A DNA stretch of 61,829 nucleotides, taken from Alphaproteobacteria bacterium. Its GTDB lineage: Bacteria; Pseudomonadota; Alphaproteobacteria; CADEGL01. A program made the position numbers and the translations under genes. This document shows positions 1 through 8,536 of the stretch, piece by piece. The stretch's first letter is position 1. Each line of letters opens with the position of its first letter. Location: contig JAPLOM010000022.1 in the NCBI GenBank assembly GCA_026400755.1, positions 1 to 61,829 on the forward strand. Reading direction: 5' to 3'. The notes under the pieces were generated by a model. It saw nothing but the letters and a program-made list of their open reading frames with translations. It was not told the DNA's origin and did not search any database.

Positions 1-13
1 CCGAATTGATTGA

Positions 14-613
14 TTAGCTATCCGGCTCGCCGCGCTTGCGCCGTGGGCCGATCGCCTCGCCCCAGCGCTTGACCGCGCCTATCTCGATGCCGAACAGGTC
101 GAGCGCACGGCCCAGCGTCTGGTCGACGATGTCGGACACGCTCTTGGGCCGCGTATAGAACGCCGGAACGGGCGGAAAGACCACGGCACCCATTTCCGAC
201 ACCTGCGTCATGGTGCGCAGATGCCCGGTGTGCAATGGCGTTTCGCGCACCAAGAGGACCAGGCGGCGGCGCTCCTTGAGCGTCACGTCGGCCGCGCGGG
301 TCAGAAGGTTCGACGTCACGCCCGTCGCGATCTCCGACAGGCTGCGTATCGAGCAGGGCGCCACGATCATGCCCTCGGTCTTGAAGGAGCCCGAGGAAAT
401 GGCCGCGGCGATATCGTCGACGCCATAGGCCCTGTTGGCCATGGCACGCACGGCAGCGACCTTCAGGTCCGTTTCGTGGGCCAGGGTGACCTCGGCCGAG
501 CGCGTCATCACCAGGTGGCTTTCCACCTTGGCGCGGCGCAACAGCTCCAACAGGCGCACGCCATAGATGACGCCCGAGGCACCGCTGATCCCGACGATAA
601 AACGCTTGACCAT
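14..613 (-). CDS. ubiX: UbiX/Pad1 flavin prenyltransferase
   Basis: Flavin prenyltransferase of 199 residues, the family's usual length. UbiX makes prenylated FMN from reduced FMN and dimethylallyl phosphate; this is the cofactor of UbiD-type decarboxylases, as in ubiquinone synthesis. The N-terminus has the family hallmark IVGISGASG (about residues 6-14), the Rossmann-like FMN loop. A central PCS motif (APCSIRSLSEIATG, about 86-99) and the ERRRLVLLVRETPLH segment (about 114-128) bind phosphate and flavin. It reads leftward and ends 13 bases from the window edge, so a partner such as ubiD outside the window cannot be excluded. The next gene diverges from it across about 140 bases. Identification is firm; the pathway use is inferred. 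Confidence 0.95.
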   Translation of the reverse strand: MVKRFIVGISGASGVIYGVRLLELLRRAKVESHLVMTRSAEVTLAHETDLKVAAVRAMANRAYGVDDIAAAISSGSFKTEGMIVAPCSIRSLSEIATGVTSNLLTRAADVTLKERRRLVLLVRETPLHTGHLRTMTQVSEMGAVVFPPVPAFYTRPKSVSDIVDQTLGRALDLFGIEIGAVKRWGEAIGPRRKRGEPDS

Positions 614-754
614 TCAGGCTTTTTCCCGCGATCGCGACCCTGTCCGGGCGGCGGCGGAGCCTATCCCAAGCCCCTGGCGGGTGCCAAGCCGCGCGCCCTC
701 GACCGGGACGGCGCGGCTGCTCTATCGTGTCGGAAGATAGACGGGGAGGCAGCC

Positions 755-1543
755 ATGGCGGCAACGACGGTCGAACGCTCGAAAGACATCGCGATCTTGC
801 CGGCGACGTACGACGCGGGCATCGGTCCCAAGGGCCGCATCGGCTTCATCGCGCTGGCCAACGGCTACACCAGCGAGCACGAAGTGGAGGCCATGCTGCC
901 CAAGGGCGAGGTGGTGCTCTACGTCAGCCGCGTCGCCAGCGACAATGTCGTCAACCTCACCAATCTGAAGGCCATCGAGAGCGACATGATGCGCGCGGCG
1001 GGCATGATCCTGCCGGCCGACACGCTCGACGTGATGGTCTATAGCTGCACCTCCGGCACCACGGCGCTGGGCGAGGAGACGGTATTCGCGCGCATCCAGG
1101 CCGTGCGGCCCGGCGTGCCGGTTACGACGCCCATCACGGGCGCGCTCGCGGCCTTCCGCGCCCTCGGCGCGCGCCGCGTCGTCATGTTGACGCCCTATAT
1201 CTCCGAGGTGACGGCGGGGATGCGCGACTATATCGAAGGGCGCGGCATCGAGGTCCTGTCGGCCAGCAACTTCAACATCAGCCTGAATTCGGACATGCAG
1301 AAGGTGGCGCCAGAGGCCATCTACGAGGCCGCTATCGCCATCGACCGGCCCGACGCGGACGCCGTCTTAGTCTCCTGCACCGCCCTGCGCACCAGTTCCG
1401 TGATCGACCGGATCGAACAGCATCTGGGCAAGCCCGTGGTCACCAGCAACCAAGCCTTGGCTTGGCACGCCCTGCGCCTGGCCGGCTATGCCGAGCCGCG
1501 CAAAGGTCTGGGCCGCCTGATGACGCTGCCGTTGCCCGCATAA
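755..1543 (+). CDS. Asp/Glu racemase-superfamily protein (maleate isomerase / arylmalonate decarboxylase-like)
   Basis: Protein of 262 residues in the Asp/Glu/hydantoin racemase superfamily, nearest in feel to maleate cis-trans isomerase and arylmalonate decarboxylase. These use one or two active-site cysteines to deprotonate or attack carboxylate substrates. Two candidate catalytic cysteines lie in the expected places: YSCTSGT (about residue 96) and VSCTALRT (about 208). The reading frame is open far upstream, but I chose the ATG at 755 because a GGGGAGGC ribosome binding site precedes it and homology-like sequence begins just after. It sits alone between divergent ubiX and aspS. The exact substrate cannot be told from sequence. 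Confidence 0.8.
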   Translation: MAATTVERSKDIAILPATYDAGIGPKGRIGFIALANGYTSEHEVEAMLPKGEVVLYVSRVASDNVVNLTNLKAIESDMMRAAGMILPADTLDVMVYSCTSGTTALGEETVFARIQAVRPGVPVTTPITGALAAFRALGARRVVMLTPYISEVTAGMRDYIEGRGIEVLSASNFNISLNSDMQKVAPEAIYEAAIAIDRPDADAVLVSCTALRTSSVIDRIEQHLGKPVVTSNQALAWHALRLAGYAEPRKGLGRLMTLPLPA

Positions 1544-1669
1544 GCCCTGTTGCGGGGAGCCGGGCCATAGGCTAATCCCTGGGCCGCGCCGGCGCCGCCG
1601 GATGGAACGCCCGGCCCCGCGCCGGTGCGGACGCGGCGCCCCGTTTCCTGAGATTTCCGAGGTCCGCGC

Positions 1670-3499
1670 GTGCACACTTATCGCAGCCATACCTGCAACC
1701 AATTGAAGGCGTCCGACGTCGGCAAGACAGTGCGCCTGTCGGGCTGGGTCCACCGCAAGCGCGACCACGGGCAGCTTCTTTTCATCGACCTGCGCGATCA
1801 CTACGGCATCACCCAGTGCGTGATCTCGGTCGAAAATCCCCTGTTCGAGAGGGCCAGCGCGCTGCGCCCCGAAAGCGTCATCAAGGTCGACGGCGCGGTT
1901 GTCGCGCGCAGCCCAGAGACGGTCAACAAGGATCTGGCCACCGGCGAAATTGAGTTGAAGATCGAAGCGCTGGAGCTTCTGAGCGACGCCGAGCCCTTGC
2001 CCTTTCCCGTCAACGCCGAACACGATTATCCGGAGGAAATGCGGCTCAAGTACCGCTTCCTCGACCTGCGCCGCGAATCGCTGCACTGGAACATCGTCCT
2101 ACGATCGAAGGTGATCAGCAGCATCCGCCGCCGCATGACCGAGCAAGGCTTCCTCGAATACCAGACGCCGATCCTGACCTCGAGTTCGCCCGAAGGCGCG
2201 CGCGACTTCTTGGTTCCCTCGCGTCTAAATCCCGGCAAGTTCTATGCCCTGCCCCAAGCGCCGCAGCAGTTCAAACAACTCCTGATGATGGCCGGGTTCG
2301 ATCGCTATTTTCAGATCGCACCCTGTTTCCGCGACGAGGACAGCCGCGCCGACCGCTCGCCGGGCGAGTTCTACCAGCTCGACTTCGAGATGAGCTTCGT
2401 CACGCAGGAAGACGTCTTCGCGGCCATCGAGCCCGTGCTGCATGGCGTGTTCGAGGAATTCGCGACGCGGCATGACGGCACCAAGCGCCATGTCTCGCCC
2501 GCCCCCTTTCCGCGCATCGCCTATGCCGACGCGCTGCTGAAATACGGTTCGGACAAGCCCGATCTGCGTAACCCGATCCTGATCAGCGACGTGACCGAGC
2601 CTTATCGCGGCGGGGGCTTCGGCCTGTTCGCCAAGCTGGTGGACCAGGGCGCCGTCGTGCGCGCGATCCCGGCACCCGGCGCCGCCACCCAGCCGCGCAG
2701 CTTCTTCGACAAGCTGAACGCCTGGGCGCGCGAGCAGGGCATGGGCGGCATGGGCTACATCGTCTACGAACAGGACGGCGCCAAGGGCCCGATCGCGAAG
2801 AATCTGGAAGCCGGCCGCGTCGAGACGATCAAGACGCTGTCCGGCGCCAAGGATGGCGACGCGGTCTTCTTCGTCTGCGGCAAGCCCGCCGATGCGGCCA
2901 AGTTCGCCGGTTTCGCGCGCACGCGCTTGGCGCAGGAACTGAACATCGTCGCCAAGGACCGCTTCGAGTTCTGCTGGGTCGTCGATTTCCCCATGTATGA
3001 GCGCGACGAAGAGACCGGCGGGATCGATTTCTCCCACAACCCCTTCTCCATGCCGCAGGGCGAGATGGACGCGCTGCTGCACAAGGACCCGCTGGAGATC
3101 AAGGCGTTCCAGTACGACATCGTCTGCAACGGGACCGAGCTGTCGTCGGGTGCGATCCGCAACCACAAGCCCGACATCATGTACAAGGCGTTCGAGATTG
3201 CGGGCTATACGAAGCAGGATGTCGAGACGCGCTTCGGCGGCATGCTGAGCGCCATGAAGTTCGGCGCGCCGCCGCACGGCGGCTCGGCGCCGGGCATCGA
3301 CCGCATCGTCATGCTTCTGGCCGACCAACCCAACATCCGCGAGGTCATCGCCTTCCCGCTCAACCAGCAGGCGGAAGACCTAATGATGCAGGCGCCCAAC
3401 GAGGTGCCCGAGGCGCGGCTGAAGGAACTCTTTATCCGCCTCGTGCCGCCGCCGGAGAAGAAGACCGACGCGAAGCCGGCAGAGCCGAAAAAGGCCTAG
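1670..3499 (+). CDS. aspS: Aspartate--tRNA(Asp/Asn) ligase
   Basis: Class II aminoacyl-tRNA synthetase of 609 residues that charges tRNA-Asp. In organisms lacking AsnRS, the family is non-discriminating and also forms Asp-tRNA-Asn. An N-terminal OB-fold anticodon-binding domain ([14 protein letters not shown], about 20-33) is followed by the catalytic core with class II motif 2 ([21 protein letters not shown], about 220-240), the bacterial GAD insert, and motif 3 (GIDRIVMLL, about 541-549). The start is GTG, with MHTYRSHTC matching the usual alphaproteobacterial N-terminus. Its stop codon overlaps the stop of the convergent aminoacylase within a single CTAG. No AsnRS or GatCAB gene is in the window to test which tRNA set it serves. 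Confidence 0.97.
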   Translation: MHTYRSHTCNQLKASDVGKTVRLSGWVHRKRDHGQLLFIDLRDHYGITQCVISVENPLFERASALRPESVIKVDGAVVARSPETVNKDLATGEIELKIEALELLSDAEPLPFPVNAEHDYPEEMRLKYRFLDLRRESLHWNIVLRSKVISSIRRRMTEQGFLEYQTPILTSSSPEGARDFLVPSRLNPGKFYALPQAPQQFKQLLMMAGFDRYFQIAPCFRDEDSRADRSPGEFYQLDFEMSFVTQEDVFAAIEPVLHGVFEEFATRHDGTKRHVSPAPFPRIAYADALLKYGSDKPDLRNPILISDVTEPYRGGGFGLFAKLVDQGAVVRAIPAPGAATQPRSFFDKLNAWAREQGMGGMGYIVYEQDGAKGPIAKNLEAGRVETIKTLSGAKDGDAVFFVCGKPADAAKFAGFARTRLAQELNIVAKDRFEFCWVVDFPMYERDEETGGIDFSHNPFSMPQGEMDALLHKDPLEIKAFQYDIVCNGTELSSGAIRNHKPDIMYKAFEIAGYTKQDVETRFGGMLSAMKFGAPPHGGSAPGIDRIVMLLADQPNIREVIAFPLNQQAEDLMMQAPNEVPEARLKELFIRLVPPPEKKTDAKPAEPKKA

Positions 3500-4971
3500 G
3501 CCATCGGCTGGTCGAGCGACTTGCGGCGCAGGGCGCGGCCGGCGCGGGCGCCGGTGGCCTTACCGTCTTGCCAGGTCACGCGGCCGTTCACCAGCACCGT
3601 CGATATCCCCGCTGCCGCCTGCATCGGCTTGTCGAAGGTCGCGCGGTCCAGCACCGTCTTCGGATCGAACAGCACCAAATCGGCGAACGCGCCGACCCGT
3701 ACCGTACCGCGGTCCTTGAGTCCGAAGCGGTTGGCCGACAGCGAGGTCATGCGCCGCACGGCCTCCTCCAGCGAGAACAGGCCCAGCTCGCGCGAATAGT
3801 GGCCCAGCACGCGCGGGAAAGTGCCCCACAAGCGCGGATGGGGATGCTCGTCATTGGGCAGCCCGTCCGAACCGATCATGATGTCCTTGTGCGCCATGAT
3901 GCGGCGCACGTCCTCCTCGTCCATGGCGAAGTAGATGCCACCCGCGGGCAGCAACCTCTCGACCGCCTCCTCCTGGCTGCAGCCCAACTCCGCCGCCACC
4001 TCCTTCAAGTCACGGCCCGACATCTGGGGCATGGCCTTGGACCAGGCGACCAGAATCTTCTTCGAGCGCGGGATCATGTCGGCGGAGAGGACCGTCGATG
4101 AAGCCGGATAAGGATAGACATCCACACCCACCGGCTGCTTTGCCCGCGCGGCATCCAGATGAGGCAACGTTTCGCGTGAGCGGCCGAAGTTAGGCGCGCC
4201 CGCCACTTTATGGTGCGAGAGCACGACCGGCGCCGAAGCCGCTCGGCCGATGGCGAAGGCCTCGTCCATCGATTCGATGATCTTCTCGCCCTCGTTGCGC
4301 ATATGGGTGGCATAGAGCGCGCCGTGCGCAGCCAGAAGCCCCTTGCACAGCTCGATCACTTCGTCGGTCGGCGCGTTGATCGCGACCTTGTAGGCCAGGC
4401 CCGTGGACAGGCCGATGGCGCCGGCGTCCAGCGCCTCCTCCAGCATCGCGCGCATGACACGGATTTCCGTGGCCGACGCCGCCCGGTCCATCCGGTCCAT
4501 GGCGCCGACGCGCAAGGTCGAATGGCCGACCATGGCCACGCCGTTGATCGCGGGCGCATCCTTGTCCAGCGCATCGAGATATTTGGCGAAGCTGTCAAAG
4601 CGCCAATGCCCCTCGCCCGCCAACAGGTCGAGCGGCGGCGGCGGACGCCCCGGGGTCTTCAGCGGCGCGACCGAGACGCCGCAATTGCCGACCACCACGG
4701 TGGTGACACCCTGGCTCAATTTGGGCGTCATCTCGGGCTTGGACAGAAGCACATAGTCGTCGTGGGTGTGAACGTCGATGAAACCGGGTGCCACCACCAA
4801 GCCCACAGCATCGATCTCGCGCCCGCCCTTGGTGCGCGCGAGATCGCCCACAGCCACGATGCGGTCGTCCGTCACCGCCACGTCGGCGCGTCGGCTGGGA
4901 CCGCCGGTGCCGTCCACGACGGTGCCGTTGCGGATCAGGATGTCGCAGCGTTCCGGTGCTTGATTGGTCAT
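3496..4971 (-). CDS. N-acyl-D-amino-acid deacylase (D-aminoacylase, amidohydrolase superfamily)
   Basis: Amidohydrolase of 491 residues, typical for the D-aminoacylase family, which hydrolyses N-acyl-D-amino acids to D-amino acid and carboxylate. The composite beta-sandwich opens with [13 protein letters not shown]. The metal-binding HTHDD lies about residues 68-72, the structural GNCG about 95-98, a metal-ligand His in ATHMRNEG about 223-230, and the catalytic Asp in GSDGLPND about 368-375. Dihydroorotase and urease-alpha relatives are less likely given the length and the NCG motif. It converges with aspS, sharing stop-codon bases, and diverges from the cyclase-family gene across 96 bases. 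Confidence 0.88.
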   Translation of the reverse strand: MTNQAPERCDILIRNGTVVDGTGGPSRRADVAVTDDRIVAVGDLARTKGGREIDAVGLVVAPGFIDVHTHDDYVLLSKPEMTPKLSQGVTTVVVGNCGVSVAPLKTPGRPPPPLDLLAGEGHWRFDSFAKYLDALDKDAPAINGVAMVGHSTLRVGAMDRMDRAASATEIRVMRAMLEEALDAGAIGLSTGLAYKVAINAPTDEVIELCKGLLAAHGALYATHMRNEGEKIIESMDEAFAIGRAASAPVVLSHHKVAGAPNFGRSRETLPHLDAARAKQPVGVDVYPYPASSTVLSADMIPRSKKILVAWSKAMPQMSGRDLKEVAAELGCSQEEAVERLLPAGGIYFAMDEEDVRRIMAHKDIMIGSDGLPNDEHPHPRLWGTFPRVLGHYSRELGLFSLEEAVRRMTSLSANRFGLKDRGTVRVGAFADLVLFDPKTVLDRATFDKPMQAAAGISTVLVNGRVTWQDGKATGARAGRALRRKSLDQPMA

Positions 4972-5067
4972 CGCAGCCCTCGCTTCGCGGATGCGCCGAT
5001 TCTAACGAAAGCCGCGCGCCCTGTCGCGCCACGACCTGCTAAAGTCGCGGGCAAAGAGGAGCGCGGC

Positions 5068-6120
5068 ATGGCCAAGCGGTGGAAGCACCGTCCCGAGGGA
5101 TCGAACTGGGGCGATTTCGGCGACGACGACCAGTTGGGGCGGTTGAACTTTCTGACGCCCGAGAAGGTGCGCCAGGGCGTGGCCGAGGTGCGCGAAGGCA
5201 AGGCGTTCTGCCTGAGCCTGCCGCTCGATTTTCCCAGCGGCAACGTGCTGAGCGCGGCGCGCTTTCCGCCGGAGCTGCGCCCAACCTATTTCAAGAACGG
5301 CCGGCCGCGCATGAACTATCCGCTCAACCGCGACAACGCGGCCTTCACCGACGTGATGTGCGACGACGCCGTCCTGATCCACCTGCAGTATTCGACCCAG
5401 TGGGACAGTCTGGCCCACATGGGCGCCGTGTTCGACGCGGACGGCGATGGCATGGCCGAGCGCGTCTACTACAACGGCTTCCGCGCCGACGAGCATGTTC
5501 AGGGGCCAGTCAGCTACCAGAACGGCCAGGAGACGCCGGGCCACGGCATGGGCGCCGCGGCGCTGGGCATCGAAACCATGGCGGAAACCTGCGTGCAGGG
5601 CCGCGCGGTGATGATCGACCTCTTTCCCTCCGTCGGCCGGGCGCGCAAGGCGGTCGGCTATGACGGCATGATGCGCGCGATGGAGGCCGACAGCGTCACG
5701 CTGGAGAAGGGCGACATGCTGTGCCTGCACACGGGCTTCGGCCGCGTGGTGATGGAACAGAACCGCAAGCCGGACGCGGAGACGCTGCACGGCTCCTGCG
5801 CCGTGCTGGACGGCTCGGACGCCAAACTCTTGCGCTGGCTCACCGACAGCGGCATCTCGGTGCTGGTGACCGACAATTACGCCGTCGAGCATTATCACCG
5901 CGACTTCACCACGGCCCATGTCCACGGGCCCTGCGCGGCCTATCCGCTGCACGAGCATTGCCTGTTCAAGCTGGGCCTGCCGCTGGGCGAGCTTTGGTAT
6001 CTGAGCGACCTGGCCGACTGGCTGCGCGCCCACAAGCGCCACAAGTTCCTGATGACGGCGCCACCTTTGCGCCTGCCGGGCGCGGTCGGCTCGCCGGCAA
6101 CACCGGTGGCGACGGTCTAG
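5068..6120 (+). CDS. Cyclase-family metal-dependent hydrolase (kynurenine formamidase-like)
   Basis: Protein of 350 residues in the cyclase/kynurenine formamidase family, which hydrolyses amides or lactones with a zinc or manganese site. The metal motif is the QWDSLAHMG variant (about residues 111-119), used by the longer fungal/actinobacterial-type members in place of HxGTHxDxxxH. A second ligand region is VTDNYAVEHY (about 267-276). The ATG at 5068 follows AAAGAGGAGCGCGGC and begins the conserved part; the frame is open upstream only because it runs antisense to the aminoacylase. The last base of its TAG stop is also the first base of the next gene's GTG, so the two are translationally coupled. 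The substrate is unknown. Confidence 0.82.
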   Translation: MAKRWKHRPEGSNWGDFGDDDQLGRLNFLTPEKVRQGVAEVREGKAFCLSLPLDFPSGNVLSAARFPPELRPTYFKNGRPRMNYPLNRDNAAFTDVMCDDAVLIHLQYSTQWDSLAHMGAVFDADGDGMAERVYYNGFRADEHVQGPVSYQNGQETPGHGMGAAALGIETMAETCVQGRAVMIDLFPSVGRARKAVGYDGMMRAMEADSVTLEKGDMLCLHTGFGRVVMEQNRKPDAETLHGSCAVLDGSDAKLLRWLTDSGISVLVTDNYAVEHYHRDFTTAHVHGPCAAYPLHEHCLFKLGLPLGELWYLSDLADWLRAHKRHKFLMTAPPLRLPGAVGSPATPVATV

Positions 6121-6680
6121 TGACCCGCAAACCTCTGCCACCGGTCACGATTCGCCCCGCTCGCCAGAGCGACGCGCCAGTGCTGGCGCGAATGATGAAT
6201 CGCCTGCGCGCCCATCACGGCAACACCCGCGGTCGGGCCACGGCCGCCACCGTGCGGCGCGACGGCTTCGGTGCGAAGCGCTGTTACGAGGTGCTGATCG
6301 CCGATATCGGCGGCAAACCGTCCGGCTATCTTCTGTTCCACGACGACTACGACCCGACAGAGGCCGAGCGCGGCTTCTATATGGGGGATCTACACGTCGA
6401 GGCGCGCGCCCGGCGGCGCAAGGTCGGGCGCGCGCTGATGGCGGCCCTGGCGCGCGAAGCCACGCGCCGCAAACGCGGTTTCCTGTGGTGGATTTCCAAC
6501 GGCTGGAACGACGCGGCGCGCGCCTTCTACGCCGACCTGGGCGCGGAAGACGAGCCGGTCGTGGCCCACGCCCTGTCGGAGCCGGCGCTCTCCGCGCTGG
6601 CTGAAGAAGCCGTCAGACCTTCTTCGGCGGCTTCTCTTCCTTCTGGGCGACGGGTCCGCCGGCCTCGCGCCAGGCGTTGA
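6120..6680 (+). CDS. GNAT-family N-acetyltransferase
   Basis: GNAT fold of 186 residues. It transfers an acetyl group from acetyl-CoA to an amine whose identity is unknown. The acetyl-CoA pyrophosphate loop appears as RRRKVGRALMAAL (about 99-111), preceded by beta-4 sequence (GFYMGDLHVE), and NDAARAFYADLGA (about 132-144) is the usual C-terminal helix-strand. I chose the GTG at 6120 because it overlaps the preceding stop by one base and conserved GNAT sequence begins within 12 residues. The last about 22 residues (low-complexity Ser/Arg) are read from DNA that also encodes the end of the convergent rhodanese, an overlap of 68 bases. The tail is therefore probably not part of the fold. Confidence 0.8.
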   Translation: MTRKPLPPVTIRPARQSDAPVLARMMNRLRAHHGNTRGRATAATVRRDGFGAKRCYEVLIADIGGKPSGYLLFHDDYDPTEAERGFYMGDLHVEARARRRKVGRALMAALAREATRRKRGFLWWISNGWNDAARAFYADLGAEDEPVVAHALSEPALSALAEEAVRPSSAASLPSGRRVRRPRARR

Positions 6681-7020
6681 AACCGCCCGAGACGTGGCAG
6701 ACGGGCGAGAGCCCCATGCGCTGGGCCACCTGGGTCGCCAGCGCCGAGCGCCAGCCGCTGGCGCAATAGAAGACGAAGGTCTTGCCCGAGGCGAAGATCT
6801 CCTTGTGATACGGGCTTTCCGGGTCGATCCAGAATTCCAGCATGCCGCGCGGCGCATGGAACGCGTCCGGCACCATGCCCTCGCGCTGCAACTCGCGCGG
6901 GTCGCGCAGGTCGACGAACACCGTGTTGGGATCGCCATGCTTGGCGACGGCGTCCTTGGCGGAAATCGTGGTGATCTCCTTGTTCGCGTCTTCCAGCAGC
7001 TTCTTGAAACCGACCTTCAT
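6613..7020 (-). CDS. Rhodanese-like domain protein
   Basis: Single rhodanese domain, 135 residues. Rhodaneses move sulfane sulfur or act as persulfide carriers through an active-site cysteine. The catalytic loop is YCASGWRSA (about 89-97), with Cys at about 90. The CH2A motif FVDLRDPREL (about 35-44) and the C-terminal HVSGGFNAW (about 109-117) are present. There is no signal peptide, so it is cytoplasmic. The Lys/Glu-rich C-terminus (EEKPPKK) is encoded in the region overlapping the GNAT 3' end on the other strand. It is followed leftward only by that convergent gene. The sulfur acceptor is not deducible. Confidence 0.9.
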   Translation of the reverse strand: MKVGFKKLLEDANKEITTISAKDAVAKHGDPNTVFVDLRDPRELQREGMVPDAFHAPRGMLEFWIDPESPYHKEIFASGKTFVFYCASGWRSALATQVAQRMGLSPVCHVSGGFNAWREAGGPVAQKEEKPPKKV

Positions 7021-7105
7021 GGCGTCACTCCGTCTCCAATGTCCGGCCCGATGATCGCACGGGCCGCCGATGCGTCAACCTGTCTGGGAATATAGGGCGG
7101 ATCGT

Positions 7106-8536
7106 TCAGTCCGCCATGCGCGCGGCCTCGAACGCCGTTCGCAGCCGCTTGCGCAACGATTCCAGTCGCGCCGCCGCATAGGGCTCGGTGGGGCCGCTGC
7201 CCCAAATGGGCTTTGGCCAGACCCGGTCGGTGCGATAGCGCGCGACGACGTGGACGTGAAGCTGGGGCACCATGTTGCCGAGCGCCGCCACGTTCATTTT
7301 GTCGGGCGCGAACAGTGCGGCCATGACGCGCGAGGCCAAATCGATCTCGTCCGACAACCGTGCGCGGTCGCGCGAAGACAGCTCGTGAATTTCCCGCACG
7401 CCCGCACGTTGGGGCACGAGGACGAGCCAAGGAAAGGACGAATCACACGACAGCAGCACGCGGCACAGATCGAGGCGGCAGACCTCAACCGTGTCGGCGG
7501 CAAGCTGCGGATGAAGATCGAAGCCCGCGCTGGTCGAAACCGCGCGCCCGGCGCCCAGGGTTCGCTGGGCCGAGCGGCCGAGGATCCAGCCCTCGACACT
7601 GCGGATGGCGGGCGCGTCGGGCTCGCCCGTCTCGCGGCGGCCCAGCACGATATTCAGCATGCCGAAGACACCGACCGTGGCGTCGAACGGATCCTCGCCC
7701 GCGGGCGCCTTGCCGAACCCGTCCATGATCTGGCTCCGAAGTCCGGGTGAGACGCGTATCCCCGCTTTTTTGACCCAAGCCAGCAGAATGGCGGCATTGG
7801 CAACCCGGTCGGCCTGTACGCGTTTGCCCGAATTGCCCGTCCCGACGCGGCGGCCAAAGCGCAGGCCGAGGTGACTATAGATTTCACCCGGATAGGTTTC
7901 GGCCAAGACCACGCGTTTGGTGGAAAGCAGCCCATCCAGGGGGCCGTCGAAGGGCCACAGCCCGACCTCGGCGCGCCGGTCGCGCAAGGCCGGTGCCACC
8001 AGATCTCGCCAGCCGGCCAAGGCCGCTTTGCCTACCTGGTTGCCCCCCACGGTCCAGAAGATGGGCGCGGCGGCAGGTGGGCCCCGGTCGCAATGCCGCA
8101 TCAACTCGTCCCGGCTGGAAAGCCCGAGTCCGGCCAGAAGCTGCCCATATGAGAAGTGCTGCCCGGCCGGCGTGCGATCAGGATAGAAGGGCCGATTGAG
8201 GCCGATCTCCTCCGGCTTGGCCGCGACATTATAGAAGTCGCGCCACGCCCCCCGGCCGAACCCAGCCAGGGCGTCGATCATATTCGTGATCCCAGCCTTG
8301 GCGGCGTAGGCTCGGGGCAGCCCGACCGGAAAATCGAAACCGAAAAAGACCCGGCCTTTCGGCCCAGTCTCGGCCAACAACCTCTCGATCAGATCGCCCG
8401 GCTCGCCCACCAGGCGCGGCGCATCGGCGACATAGCGCCCGTCCGCGCCCAGGCGGGCCACGACCATCCAGCGCTTGCGCGCATCGACGCTCCAATCCGC
8501 ATGGGCGACCAGATGGGGCAGGGCAGCCTTCTTCAA
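7106..8536 (-). CDS. DUF429-like nuclease-fold domain fused to a HIT-family hydrolase domain
   Basis: Protein of 476 residues that looks like two normally separate proteins joined. Residues 1 to about 325 resemble DUF429 (predicted RNase H-like): an N-terminal ADWSVDARKR strand with an acidic residue, FGFDFPVGLP (about 64-73), AETYPGEIY (about 211-219) and a closing SVEGWILGR. Residues about 350-476 are a complete HIT protein of the alphaproteobacterial 'LHPQLAADT' type, ending in the histidine triad QLHVHVVAR. HIT proteins hydrolyse nucleoside phosphate conjugates. No ATG, GTG or TTG start is evident at the junction. The start overlaps the upstream dehydrogenase stop by 4 bases (ATGA). See findings. 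Confidence 0.75.
   Translation of the reverse strand: MKKAALPHLVAHADWSVDARKRWMVVARLGADGRYVADAPRLVGEPGDLIERLLAETGPKGRVFFGFDFPVGLPRAYAAKAGITNMIDALAGFGRGAWRDFYNVAAKPEEIGLNRPFYPDRTPAGQHFSYGQLLAGLGLSSRDELMRHCDRGPPAAAPIFWTVGGNQVGKAALAGWRDLVAPALRDRRAEVGLWPFDGPLDGLLSTKRVVLAETYPGEIYSHLGLRFGRRVGTGNSGKRVQADRVANAAILLAWVKKAGIRVSPGLRSQIMDGFGKAPAGEDPFDATVGVFGMLNIVLGRRETGEPDAPAIRSVEGWILGRSAQRTLGAGRAVSTSAGFDLHPQLAADTVEVCRLDLCRVLLSCDSSFPWLVLVPQRAGVREIHELSSRDRARLSDEIDLASRVMAALFAPDKMNVAALGNMVPQLHVHVVARYRTDRVWPKPIWGSGPTEPYAAARLESLRKRLRTAFEAARMAD

Noticed and set aside
221-754. N-terminal extension of the racemase-family frame
   Set aside because: It overlaps ubiX antisense, has no conserved sequence, and a good ribosome site precedes the ATG at 755.
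2225-3328. Long open frame antisense to aspS
   Set aside because: GC-rich third positions of the real gene create it; no homology-like motifs, and aspS is certain on the other strand.
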